Shown here: one piece after another, positions 34,770-43,204 of the stretch
How positions within the stretch are numbered: the stretch's first letter is position 1
Layout: the number at the start of each line of letters is the position of its first letter
Origin: Pseudomonadota bacterium
GTDB lineage: Bacteria; Pseudomonadota; Alphaproteobacteria; Rhizobiales; Devosiaceae
Length of the DNA: 58,973 bases
NCBI GenBank assembly: GCA_023433775.1
Contig: JAEYTY010000125.1
Location: forward strand, 1-58,973
Direction of reading: 5' to 3'
Position numbers and translations under genes: made by a program
Notes under the pieces: model-generated
What the model saw: the letters and a program-made list of their open reading frames with translations, nothing else
Database searches by the model: none
What the model was told of the DNA's origin: nothing

Positions 34770-35456
34770 ATGAAATCGACCTTGTCCAAGCCGACCGCCG
34801 ATAGCGGAATTGCCCGCCCCAATAGTCTGGCGGAGGATGTCTATGACGCGATTTTTGCGCAGCTGATGTCGCTGAAAATCGCGCCGGGCGCGCGGATCAC
34901 CGTGGATAGCCTGGTGCGTGAACTCAATGTTTCGCACACGCCCATACGCGAGGCGCTTGGCCGGCTGGAAGGCGAAGGCCTGGTGCTGCGGACGCATCTC
35001 GTGGGATGCCGTGCAGCCCCGCAAATCACGCGCAATCAGTTTGATGAACTCTATGAGATGCGCCTGCTGCTGGAGCCTGAAGCTGCTGCCAAGGCAGCGC
35101 TGGCCATGGATGACAATCGCTTTGCGCTATTGCAGCGGCTGGCTGGTGTGATGGCCAGCAATGATGGCGCCGATGACCAGTTGCGCTATTCCGATTTTGC
35201 CCGCCAGGACGCCGATTTCCATGATGCCATTCTGGAAACGGCCGGCAACGGGCTGATCCGCGAGTCGCTGCGTATGCAGCACACCCATTTCCACATTTTC
35301 CGCCTGATGTTTCACTGGCGCGTCACCACCGAGGCGCTGGACGAACACGAGGCGCTGCTCGATGCGTTTCTCAAGCAGGATGCGCAGAAGGCACGGGCGG
35401 CCATGCACGCCCATATCCAGAATTCGCGGACCCGGCTGCTGCCGGCCTTCGAGTAA
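34770..35456 (+). CDS. GntR-family regulator with FCD domain
   Basis: Regulator of 228 residues. The winged helix is RITVDSLVRELNVSHTPIREALGRLEGEGLV with the wing THLVGCRAAP. The C-terminal FCD helices carry possible metal ligands in DADFHDAILETAG, THFHIFRLMFH and DEHEALLDAF. The start is ATG 34770 (MKSTLSK); an upstream ATG at 34713 adds 19 unconvincing residues. It probably controls the divergent alcohol/semialdehyde dehydrogenase operon. Confidence 0.87.
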   Translation: MKSTLSKPTADSGIARPNSLAEDVYDAIFAQLMSLKIAPGARITVDSLVRELNVSHTPIREALGRLEGEGLVLRTHLVGCRAAPQITRNQFDELYEMRLLLEPEAAAKAALAMDDNRFALLQRLAGVMASNDGADDQLRYSDFARQDADFHDAILETAGNGLIRESLRMQHTHFHIFRLMFHWRVTTEALDEHEALLDAFLKQDAQKARAAMHAHIQNSRTRLLPAFE

Positions 35457-35559
35457 CGCCGGCGCGCAAGAACCGGCAATGCGGCAGGCGCCGCGCGATC
35501 AAATGGCTCTCAGCCATATTGTGGCTGAGGACAAATACCAGACCCTAGGAGGAAGAATA

Positions 35560-36150
35560 ATGGCCGGAAAAAAGATCCTGATGCTCACGGGTGAATTCAC
35601 CGAAGAGTACGAAATCTTTGTGTATCAGAAGGGCATGGAAGCCGTGGGCCATACGGTTCACGTTGTCTGCCCCGACAAGAATGCCGGTGACCGGATCAAG
35701 ACGTCGCTGCACGACTTCGAAGGCGACCAGACCTATACCGAGAAAGTCGGCCACTATGCCGACATCAACAAAACTTTCTCGGAAGCTCTTGCGCAGCTCG
35801 ACCAGTATGACGCTGTCTATTGCGCCGGCGGCCGCGGCCCGGAATATATCCGTACCGACAAGCGCATCCAGCAGATGGTCAAGCACTTCCACGACAACAA
35901 GAAGCCGATCTTCACGATTTGCCACGGCGCCCAGATCCTGATCGCTGTTGACGGCGTGGTGCGCGGCAAGCGCGTTGGCGCTCTTGCAGCCGTCGAGCCG
36001 GAAATCACGCTGGCTGGCGGCACCTATGTCGACCTGTCGCCCACCGACTCGCTGATCGATGGCAATATGGTTTCGGCCAAGGGCTGGACCGCCCTTGCCG
36101 CTTTCATGCGCGACTGCCTCAAGGTGCTGGGCACCGAGATCAAGCACTGA
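35560..36150 (+). CDS. DJ-1/PfpI family protein
   Basis: Class I glutamine-amidotransferase-like fold protein of 196 residues. It has KILMLTGEFTEEYE at the N-terminus and the elbow cysteine in IFTICHGAQILIAVDGVV, with AGGRGPEYIRTD as the oxyanion and acid region. Members act as glyoxalases/deglycases, chaperones or proteases; the exact role here is unknown. The ATG at 35560 follows a perfect AGGAGG; the longer open frame overlaps the GntR gene and is rejected. A strong terminator follows, so it is probably the last gene of its transcript. Confidence 0.88.
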   Translation: MAGKKILMLTGEFTEEYEIFVYQKGMEAVGHTVHVVCPDKNAGDRIKTSLHDFEGDQTYTEKVGHYADINKTFSEALAQLDQYDAVYCAGGRGPEYIRTDKRIQQMVKHFHDNKKPIFTICHGAQILIAVDGVVRGKRVGALAAVEPEITLAGGTYVDLSPTDSLIDGNMVSAKGWTALAAFMRDCLKVLGTEIKH

Positions 36151-36184
36151 TCTATCTGCCGGCGGCAAGCCGCCTGGTCTTCAG

Positions 36185-36216
36185 CTCCCCGGTGGTTTCC
36201 GCCGGGGAGTTTTTTT
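36185..36216 (+). terminator. Rho-independent terminator after the DJ-1/PfpI gene
   Basis: CTCCCCGG (36185-36192) pairs with CCGGGGAG (36202-36209) and is followed directly by seven T residues at 36210-36216. It is a textbook intrinsic terminator on the plus strand. Confidence 0.9.
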
Positions 36217-36326
36217 GTGCCGGTTTCAGGCAGGTCCCCTGCCCGGCCATGAGAGACGTGATCGAGGCTCTGCCACAGAGGCCCGTGGCGTCCCCGCCAA
36301 GGCTCCTCCAAAACCCTCCCCCAATG

Positions 36327-36367
36327 AAAAACCGGCCCATTGCCGTTGGGTGCAATGGACCGGTTTT
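36327..36367. terminator. Bidirectional hairpin terminator between convergent transcripts
   Basis: AAAACCGGCCCATTGC pairs with GCAATGGACCGGTTTT (one C-A mismatch), giving A/T-flanked arms usable from both strands. It most likely ends the leftward ABC transporter operon whose last stop is at 36461. Confidence 0.75.
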
Positions 36368-36377
36368 GAATGGGGCA

Positions 36378-36412
36378 GGAGAACCGGCACGGGGAGGAGT
36401 GTCCGGTTCTCC
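36378..36412. other. Second hairpin just downstream of the ABC operon
   Basis: GGAGAACCGG (36378-36387) and CCGGTTCTCC (36403-36412) form a perfect 10-bp stem with a 15-nt loop. On the minus strand it lies between the ABC operon end and the bidirectional terminator, and could protect the 3' end of that mRNA. Confidence 0.6.
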
Positions 36413-36460
36413 CTGGTTGACCGGCGCCGCGATAAGGCGCGGCCCGGCCTGTTGTTGACG

Positions 36461-37534
36461 TCAGCTCGCGTGACGCAGATTGACGCCGCTCTGGCCGTCG
36501 AAGAGCACGACCTTCTCCGGGTTCCAGGAGAAGCGGACGTCTTCGTCAATCGCCAGCTGGGTCTGTGTCGGCACAGTCGCCTGCAGGACATTGTCGCCCA
36601 TATGCAGGGTGACGATCTTGGCCACGCCATGATTTTCGACGTCATGAACGCGGGCCGAGACCGGCGCACCGGCTTCCAGGAACAGATCTTCCGGGCGAAT
36701 GCCGAAGGTCAACGGGCGGGTAGCAACATTGGCCGCTGTCCCAGCGTAAGGCAGGCGCTGACCGCCGGCCATTACAGCCGAACCATCGGCAAGCTGGCCG
36801 TTGATGAGGTTCATCGGCGGCGAGCCCACGGCGCGGGCAACGAAGGTGTTGACCGGATTGGCATAGATCTCGTGGGGGGTGCCCACCTGAACCAGATTGC
36901 CATTGTTGAGCACGCCGATCTTGTCACCCATGGCCATGGCTTCAACCTGGTCGTGGGTCACGAACAGGAAGGTGGCCCCGAGATTGACCTGAAGGTTTTT
37001 CAGCTCGGTCCGGAGGGCTTCACGCAGCTTGGCGTCGAGCGCCGAAAGCGGCTCGTCCATGAGGAACACCCGCGGCTGACGCACGATGGCGCGACCGATG
37101 GAGACACGCTGCATTTCGCCGCCCGAGAGACGATCAACCTTGCGGTCCATCAGGTGCTCGATGCGCAGGGTCTTGGCGACCCGCTCCACCTGAGCCTTGA
37201 TTTCGTCCGGGCTGGACTTGCGGATGGGCGACTTGAGCGGGAACTCGAGATTTTCCCGCACGGTGTAGCGCGGGTAGAGCGAGTATTGCTGCAGGACGAG
37301 CGCGACGTCACGCTCGGCAGCGCCCCACTCACCAACATCCTGGCCATCGATGAAAATCTGGCCCGATGTCGGCTTTTCGAGGCCGGCGACCAGACGCAGG
37401 GTCGTGGTCTTGCCGGCGCCGGTCTGGCCCAGAAGAACGAAGAATTCGCCATCGGCAATTTCGAGATCGAGGTTTTTCAGGGCGACCTGATTGCCGAAAG
37501 CCTTGGAAATCCCCTTGAGTTGAATGTGAGCCAT
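36461..37534 (-). CDS. Sugar-type ABC transporter ATPase (distal copy)
   Basis: MalK/UgpC-class ATP-binding subunit of 357 residues. Walker A is GQTGAGKTT, the signature LSGGEMQRVSIGRA, Walker B VFLMDEPLSALD and the switch His is in FVTHDQVEAM. A C-terminal TOBE/OB domain begins near residue 235. Its ATG shares one base with the stop of the other ATPase (TAATG). Two different ATPases in a single operon suggest a heterodimeric nucleotide-binding pair. Confidence 0.92.
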   Translation of the reverse strand: MAHIQLKGISKAFGNQVALKNLDLEIADGEFFVLLGQTGAGKTTTLRLVAGLEKPTSGQIFIDGQDVGEWGAAERDVALVLQQYSLYPRYTVRENLEFPLKSPIRKSSPDEIKAQVERVAKTLRIEHLMDRKVDRLSGGEMQRVSIGRAIVRQPRVFLMDEPLSALDAKLREALRTELKNLQVNLGATFLFVTHDQVEAMAMGDKIGVLNNGNLVQVGTPHEIYANPVNTFVARAVGSPPMNLINGQLADGSAVMAGGQRLPYAGTAANVATRPLTFGIRPEDLFLEAGAPVSARVHDVENHGVAKIVTLHMGDNVLQATVPTQTQLAIDEDVRFSWNPEKVVLFDGQSGVNLRHAS

Positions 37535-38643
37535 TAGAGCCTGATCCCCAAAGAACGTCCGGTTTTCGTATCGAAGAAATGCGCCTGGGCCGGGTCGATG
37601 CGGGCCCAGACCTTTGCACCCGGACCGGACACAAAGCTGCTCTTGGTGCGCGCGCGAACCATGACGTCGCCGACATTGAGATCGACGATGTCGTGCGAAC
37701 CAAGCGGCTCGATGATGCCGACGGTGACTTCCACATAGCCTTCCTGCTTGTCATGGGACAGCAGGACGCCTTCGGGGCGAACACCAAGCTTGAGGCTGCC
37801 CCGTTCCGCACCGGCTGCCGAAAGCTTTTCGGACAGCGCCGCGGGGAAAGAGAAGCTCGGGCCAGAGGTGCCCAGCCTGACGCTCACGCCACCATTTTCG
37901 TCGGTCACGGTCGCATCGGCGATATTCATCACCGGGCTGCCCACGAACTGGGCGACGAAGAGGTTGGCGGGATAGCGATAGACCTCATCGGGACTGCCGA
38001 CCTGCTGGAGCAGACCTTCATTCATGACCACGATACGGTCGGCCAGAGACATGGCCTCGACCTGATCGTGGGTCACATAGATGGAGGTCGACCCATTCTC
38101 GATATGCAGACGCTTCAGCTCTACGCGCATGGTTTCGCGCAGCTTGGCGTCGAGCGACCCGATAGGCTCGTCGAGCAGAATGGCCTTTGGCCGACGCACG
38201 AGCGAACGGCCGATGGCCACGCGCTGCATGTCGCCGCCCGACAGGGCTGACGGACGCCGATTGAGCAGGCCCGTAATGCCGAGCGAGGTGGCAACCGACT
38301 GTACGGTGCGGTCGATCTCGACCCGGCTCTGGCGCACCGCACGCAGCGGGAAGGCCATGTTTTCATAGACCGTCAGGTGCGGATAGAGCGCGTAGTTCTG
38401 GAACACGAAAGCGACGTCGCGTTCAGAAGCGTGCATGTTCTGCACCGGCTTGCCATCGATCAGGATGTCACCGGAATCGATGTCTTCAAGCCCGGCAATG
38501 GCCCGCAGCGTCGTGGTCTTGCCACAGCCCGAGGGGCCGAGGAACACGACGAATTCGCGGTCCTTGACCGTCAGGTTGACATTGCGGATCACGTGGACAG
38601 GACCGAAGTGCTTGTCGATGTTGACCAGTTGAATCTCAGTCAT
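37534..38643 (-). CDS. Sugar-type ABC transporter ATPase (proximal copy)
   Basis: MalK/UgpC-class ATPase of 369 residues. Walker A is GPSGCGKTT, the Q-loop region FVFQNYALYPHLTV, the signature LSGGDMQRVAIGRS, Walker B AILLDEPIGSLD and the switch YVTHDQVEAM, followed by a TOBE domain. The ATG at 38643 (MTEIQL) is chosen; the frame upstream is antisense to nothing and lies inside the small-protein gene. It overlaps the preceding small-protein gene by eight bases. Confidence 0.93.
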   Translation of the reverse strand: MTEIQLVNIDKHFGPVHVIRNVNLTVKDREFVVFLGPSGCGKTTTLRAIAGLEDIDSGDILIDGKPVQNMHASERDVAFVFQNYALYPHLTVYENMAFPLRAVRQSRVEIDRTVQSVATSLGITGLLNRRPSALSGGDMQRVAIGRSLVRRPKAILLDEPIGSLDAKLRETMRVELKRLHIENGSTSIYVTHDQVEAMSLADRIVVMNEGLLQQVGSPDEVYRYPANLFVAQFVGSPVMNIADATVTDENGGVSVRLGTSGPSFSFPAALSEKLSAAGAERGSLKLGVRPEGVLLSHDKQEGYVEVTVGIIEPLGSHDIVDLNVGDVMVRARTKSSFVSGPGAKVWARIDPAQAHFFDTKTGRSLGIRL

Positions 38644-38884
38644 GCTTGGTCTCCATTCCCACGGCTTCCGACACGGATACAGGACCCGTATCGTCGTCTT
38701 CCACATCGTCCGGCGCAGGGATATGCGCCGACACGTTGAAGGCGATGATGCCAATCAGCATGACCAGGACGCTCCAGGCATGAAGAAAACCGATCCATGG
38801 CTGGCACAGGAACAGGATGCCGGCGACCATCAAGGCCAGGGAACCGGGACCCAGGTATTTTTGATTGAACTCTCGACTAATCAT
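38636..38884 (-). CDS. Small two-helix membrane protein in the ABC operon
   Basis: Protein of 82 residues with two hydrophobic stretches, LALMVAGILFLCQPW and WSVLVMLIGIIAFNV, and an acidic tail (DDVEDDDTG). I do not recognise a named family. Its ATG overlaps the upstream permease stop (ATGA) and its end overlaps the next ATPase by eight bases, so it is co-translated with the transporter. Small membrane proteins of unknown role occur in a few two-ATPase sugar/polyol ABC operons. It may be an accessory subunit (inference). Confidence 0.75.
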   Translation of the reverse strand: MISREFNQKYLGPGSLALMVAGILFLCQPWIGFLHAWSVLVMLIGIIAFNVSAHIPAPDDVEDDDTGPVSVSEAVGMETKHD

Positions 38885-39840
38885 TTGCGAATTGCACCAA
38901 AGCTCATGCCGCGCAGCAGATGGTTGCGGAGCAGGAAGGTGAAGATGGCAACCGGCAGCAGGAACAGAACCGTGCCGGCGGCGATGACCGTCCAGTCCTG
39001 CAGGCCGGTACCGACCTGGCTGGGAATGAATGGCGGGGCAGTTTGTGCCCGGCGGTTGGTGAGGATCAGCGCGAAGGCGTATTCGTTCCAGGCCGTGATG
39101 AAACAGAAGACGGCGGTGGCGGCGATGCCCGTTGCGGCTTCCGGAAGCACGATCTTGAAGAAGGCCTGCATACGGGTATAGCCGTCAACCAGGGCTGCTT
39201 CTTCGTACTCCTTGGGGATTTCGTCGATGAAACCCTTCATCAGCCACACGGCGAAGGAAACGTTGAACGCGGTGTAGAGAATGATGAGGCCGAAATGGGT
39301 GTCGTTGAGGCCCACCGCCCGGTACATCAGGAACATCGGAATGGCCACCACAATGGGCGGTAACATTCGGGTGGACAGGATGAAGAAGAGCAGGTCCGCC
39401 TCACCCTTTACCCTGAAGCGCGAGAAGCCATAGGCGGTGACCGTCCCCAATGACACCGCGAGCAAAGTCGAGGTTATCGCGATGATCAGCGAGTTGGCGA
39501 AGCGGTTTGGATAGGCCGAGTAGACGACCTCGCCATTGCCATCACGCGAGAGACGCTCGCCGCCATCAAAGACCAGCTTTTCCCACCAGGGAGCGGCTTC
39601 ATAGACTTCGGGTGGCACCGGCGTCGTCAGCTGGGCACGCTTGGTGAAGAGCTTCACAAAGGGTGCGATCGATGGCTCGAACACCACGGTGGGCGGCACC
39701 GAGGTCGCCAGAACCAGGGGTTTGAAAGCCGTCGAGGTGATCCAGTAGATCGGCGACAGGAAGATAAGGGTTACGACGATGACCGCCGCAATCGCCAGGC
39801 GATTGCCGAGACGGCCTGCGCGTGTAGAAACGACAGCCAT
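38881..39840 (-). CDS. Carbohydrate ABC transporter permease, MalG-type
   Basis: Inner-membrane permease of 319 residues with about six helices. TM1 is near residues 12-35, and the EAA loop is EEAALVDGYTRMQAFFKIVLPEA. It is about 40 residues longer than the usual MalG-type subunit because of an insert after TM1 (about residues 45-105) containing PEVYEAAPWWEKLVFDGG, probably a periplasmic loop that may contact the binding protein. It overlaps the small protein gene by four bases. Confidence 0.92.
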   Translation of the reverse strand: MAVVSTRAGRLGNRLAIAAVIVVTLIFLSPIYWITSTAFKPLVLATSVPPTVVFEPSIAPFVKLFTKRAQLTTPVPPEVYEAAPWWEKLVFDGGERLSRDGNGEVVYSAYPNRFANSLIIAITSTLLAVSLGTVTAYGFSRFRVKGEADLLFFILSTRMLPPIVVAIPMFLMYRAVGLNDTHFGLIILYTAFNVSFAVWLMKGFIDEIPKEYEEAALVDGYTRMQAFFKIVLPEAATGIAATAVFCFITAWNEYAFALILTNRRAQTAPPFIPSQVGTGLQDWTVIAAGTVLFLLPVAIFTFLLRNHLLRGMSFGAIRK

Positions 39841-39841
39841 C

Positions 39842-40759
39842 CTAGCGCTCCTTTGCCTTGTTCAGGTACTTGACGTAGATGTTGGTGATGCAGAGCACCA
39901 TGATCAGGATGATGTAGGCGAGGGCCGAAGACGGTCCTGTCTGCCACTGCTGGAACGCCATCTTGTAGAGCCGCGACGAGATAAGCTCGGCAGCCGGCTG
40001 GCCAGTCATGACGAAAGCAATATCGAAGGTCTTGAACGCCTCCATGGTGCGGAAAATCACTGCGATCAGCAGGATCGGCGCCACCAGCGGAAGAGTGATG
40101 CGGAAGAAGGTGTAAAGCTTGCCCGCGCGGTCAATCGATGCCGCTTCGTAAAGGTGCTTGGGCACAGCGGAGAGACCCGCAAGCGAGAGCAGCATAACGA
40201 AGGGTGACCACATCCAGATATCGGTGATGGCCACGGCATAGAGCGCCAGATTGGCATCGGTCAGCCATGGAACAGGGCCCAGGCCGAGAGCATGGTTCAG
40301 AATGCCCCAGGAAGGATCGTAGATCAGCTTCCAGAACAGACCCACAACCACCGGCGACAGCATCATGGGCAGCATGAGCAGCGTGGTGAGCAGGCCCTTG
40401 AACGGCAGCGGCCGGTTCAGCAGCAATGCAAGTCCGAAACCGACGACAAACTGGCCGGCGACAGAGACCATCACGTACCACAGCGTGGTCGAGAAGGTGC
40501 GCCAGATGACCGGGTCCGCCAGAACATCGGTGTAATTTTTAAGGCCGACAAAGTTCACGGGATCTTTGCTGGAGGCCCGGAAGTCGGTGAATGAAAACCC
40601 GAGAGAATACAACAACGGGAACACGTTGAAGATGATCAGGAAGGCCACGGTTGGAATGACAAAGACATTCCGGATCGTGGTGTCGCTCCACCCGCGAGAG
40701 GCAGCGCGCGATTTCGGGTCGAGCGGAGTAATGAGGTTAGTCAACGCGTAATCCCCCAA
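39842..40759 (-). CDS. Carbohydrate ABC transporter permease, MalF-type
   Basis: Inner-membrane permease of 305 residues with about six helices; the first is in VFVIPTVAFLIIFNVFPLLYSLG. The EAA loop is YEAASIDRAGKLYTFFRITLPLVAP. It forms the translocation pore with the MalG-type subunit, one base downstream. Confidence 0.93.
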   Translation of the reverse strand: MGDYALTNLITPLDPKSRAASRGWSDTTIRNVFVIPTVAFLIIFNVFPLLYSLGFSFTDFRASSKDPVNFVGLKNYTDVLADPVIWRTFSTTLWYVMVSVAGQFVVGFGLALLLNRPLPFKGLLTTLLMLPMMLSPVVVGLFWKLIYDPSWGILNHALGLGPVPWLTDANLALYAVAITDIWMWSPFVMLLSLAGLSAVPKHLYEAASIDRAGKLYTFFRITLPLVAPILLIAVIFRTMEAFKTFDIAFVMTGQPAAELISSRLYKMAFQQWQTGPSSALAYIILIMVLCITNIYVKYLNKAKER

Positions 40760-40770
40760 TTGGGCGAGGA

Positions 40771-40798
40771 CCGGAGAGGAAGTTGCCCTCCCCTCCGG
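40771..40798. other. Hairpin between binding-protein and permease genes
   Basis: Minus strand: CCGGAGGGGAGG pairs with CTTCCTCTCCGG around a 4-5 nt loop. Such a stem after a binding-protein gene usually protects the upstream mRNA and gives excess binding protein over permease. Confidence 0.55.
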
Positions 40799-40811
40799 AA
40801 TTGTGGCCTGC

Positions 40812-42125
40812 TTACTTTGCGTCGTAACCAGCCGACTTCAGGGTATCGACCCAGGTGACGGCGAGGTTGTCGAGCGTGGTCTTTGCATCGCCTTCGCCGT
40901 TCACCACATAGAGGTAGAAGGCGTCAGCAGCTTCGGTCAGAAGCTCGGCGTATTCAGGCAATGCCCAGAAGTCACGGACCTTGAACATCGTCTGGAAGAA
41001 CGCTTCGTTGAACGGGGTGGCGTTGCGGAACTTTTCCGATTCCAGGATCGCGGCGTGAGCCGTGTAACCACCGAGTTCAGCCCAGCGCTCCTGGGTCTTT
41101 TCCTGCACGAACCATTCGAGGAACTTCATGGCCTCTTCCTGGTTCTGGCTGTAGGAAATCAGCGAGATGCCCTGGCCGCCGAGAGCGGCAAAGTCATCAC
41201 CGCGCGGGCCGGGCGGGTTCGCGAAGAAGCCCATATTGGCAGCGTGCGGGTTGGTGGCTTCGTTCACGAGAGCCGGGAAGAAGGCGAAGAAGTTCATGCC
41301 CATCGCGACCTGACCCTGCGCAACGGCAGTGTTCACTTCGGCGAAGAACGAGTTACCCCAGCCCGGAGGGCCGAAGGTGAACAGCTTGCGGTAGTCTTCC
41401 AGAGCCTCGATCGATTCTGGCGAGTTCAGCAGACCCGTGACCTGGTAGGTTTCGTAGTCGCCGAAAGAACCGCCATAAGCGAAGACGGAGTTTTCAACGC
41501 CCATCACGATGGCGTCGCCCTGGTTCTGCGAGTAGATGGCAGCGCCATAGCGGTTTTCATCGGGACGGTGGAAGAACTCAGCGATGTCGATGAGCTGCTT
41601 GAAGTCGGCAGGAACGCCGAGATCGTAGCCGTACTTTTCCTTGAACGCGGCCATTTCAGCCGGGTCTTCGAACCAGTCCTTGCGGTAGGTCCAGCCAAGG
41701 GCGTCGCCTTCCAGAGGAACGGACCAATAGGTGCCCGAGCCACCCGGATATTCCGAGTAGTACTTCATCGTGGCCGGAGCCATGACTTCGGTCAGGTTGT
41801 GCTTGGCGATGAAATCGGTCAGGTCGACATAGTGACCGCCGGTGGAGGCAGCGCCGAGGAACTGGCTGTCGCCGACCACGAGATCATAGGCCGAACCCTG
41901 AGCGTTGAGCTCGGTGAACAGCTTGGTCTGGAAGTCAGGCCATGGCACGGTTTCCACGGTCACGGCAACGCCGGTTTCCGCCTGATATTCGTTCACGAGT
42001 TCCTGCAGATAGCTTGCAGGATCCCATTCTGCCCAAAGGATGGTGAGCTCCTGCGCCTGGACAGAAAGGCTGCCCAGAGCTGCGAAGCTCACACCGGCCA
42101 GAAGGCCAATCGTAGATTTGCGCAT
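40812..42125 (-). CDS. ABC transporter extracellular solute-binding protein (sugar family 1)
   Basis: Periplasmic binding protein of 437 residues with signal peptide KSTIGLLAGVSFAALGSLSVQAQ. Family 1 features are LTILWAEWDPASYLQELVNEYQAETGVAVTVETVPWPDFQTKL, the YDLVVGDSQFLG lobe, WSVPLEGDALGWTYRKDWF and the later GGQGISLISYSQNQEEAMKFLEWFV. It is the first gene of the leftward ABC operon; the 250 bp upstream should hold the promoter, where I see no clear operator. The solute is unknown but is probably the substrate of the rightward catabolic genes (inference). Confidence 0.92.
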   Translation of the reverse strand: MRKSTIGLLAGVSFAALGSLSVQAQELTILWAEWDPASYLQELVNEYQAETGVAVTVETVPWPDFQTKLFTELNAQGSAYDLVVGDSQFLGAASTGGHYVDLTDFIAKHNLTEVMAPATMKYYSEYPGGSGTYWSVPLEGDALGWTYRKDWFEDPAEMAAFKEKYGYDLGVPADFKQLIDIAEFFHRPDENRYGAAIYSQNQGDAIVMGVENSVFAYGGSFGDYETYQVTGLLNSPESIEALEDYRKLFTFGPPGWGNSFFAEVNTAVAQGQVAMGMNFFAFFPALVNEATNPHAANMGFFANPPGPRGDDFAALGGQGISLISYSQNQEEAMKFLEWFVQEKTQERWAELGGYTAHAAILESEKFRNATPFNEAFFQTMFKVRDFWALPEYAELLTEAADAFYLYVVNGEGDAKTTLDNLAVTWVDTLKSAGYDAK

Positions 42126-42375
42126 CGTGTCATCTCCCTCATATGCACATTTCTTGCCTAGCGTGAGTCCATGCTGCGGACCGCAACAGTCTCACTGGAT
42201 GCAGAACAGGCGCCCCTCCGGGCCATCCTGGGCTCTCCACCCCCTCCTCAGTGGCTTCGGTTCAGGGAATTTTCCCATCCGCTCACCACAACTATTTGCG
42301 TCCTTCACGATCCATTTGCCCCATTTCCAGGAAGGCCATGCCTCCTGCCGGGATCTTATGGATCAACGCAAATTC

Positions 42376-43092
42376 TCAGCCCTTCTTCGGGGCATTTCCG
42401 GTCGCGTCTCCCGCGCGCCCATCGTTGGCGACCCTCACGTCGCCGCCCGCCAGGGCTTCAGCTTCGGCCGCCCCTACCAGCGCCAAAGCCGCCCATTGCG
42501 CCACGTCGCGCGCCTCATCCGCACTGACGCCCCAGATGTCCTTGAGCACGTTCACGACTTCGATGCCGAAAACCAGGGACAGAGCCTGTGCGACGCGCAA
42601 ATACTTGTCGCGCGGCAACTTGCTGGCCAGTGGCGCGGTGGCCTCCAGAAGCAAGTCAACACGGTGACCGCGCGTAAACAGCGGCTCGCTTCCCAGCGTG
42701 CCAGCCTGACGCTTTGCCCATTGCTCCAGTGACAGGCGCAGCGAGGCTTTGAACGTCGCCTCGAATTCCTCGATACGCGGCATGGCCGTGGCCAGCAGAT
42801 CACAGACGCGAGCGCCGACATCCTCATGGGTGGGCGTCCAGTCGAGGATGGGCCCGAGAGCCTCATCAACCACTGCGTGAACCAGCGCCGACTCGCTGGG
42901 AAAGTAGCGATAGGCCGTGGCGCGCGAAACGCCGGCAGCCTCCGCAATCCCGCTCACAGACGGCGTTACACCGGCCTGCATCAGTGAGACCGCAGCGTCC
43001 AGCATGAGGCTGCGCGTGCGAGCACGGACGCCCCGCTCGGCATTTGCCTCGGCTTTACTGGTCGAAGTGTGTCGTTGACGTGAGACGCTCAT
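42376..43092 (-). CDS. TetR-family regulator
   Basis: Repressor-type protein of 238 residues. The helix-turn-helix is in TPSVSGIAEAAGVSRATAYRYFPSESALVHAVVDEAL (about residues 43-79), and a helical ligand domain follows. The ATG at 43092 (MSVSRQRH) is used; the longer open frame goes into the divergent gene. GTATCATATTGGTATGAG, with two GTAT halves 11 bp apart, lies over the start and could be its operator. It sits between the ABC operon and the divergent Tm-1-like gene, so it may control either or both. Confidence 0.87.
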   Translation of the reverse strand: MSVSRQRHTSTSKAEANAERGVRARTRSLMLDAAVSLMQAGVTPSVSGIAEAAGVSRATAYRYFPSESALVHAVVDEALGPILDWTPTHEDVGARVCDLLATAMPRIEEFEATFKASLRLSLEQWAKRQAGTLGSEPLFTRGHRVDLLLEATAPLASKLPRDKYLRVAQALSLVFGIEVVNVLKDIWGVSADEARDVAQWAALALVGAAEAEALAGGDVRVANDGRAGDATGNAPKKG

Positions 43093-43204
43093 ACCAATAT
43101 GATACACGCATCTCATTTTCGCGCAATAGCCCGTTAACAAGAGAATAATAGCAGGGCCTCGACGCCCCGCCAGACGGGTAAATTTGCCGGCGCAGGGAGG
43201 CCAG

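Noticed and set aside
40803..42161. 452-residue plus-strand open frame
   Set aside because: Antisense to the binding-protein gene, which has a signal peptide and clear family motifs.
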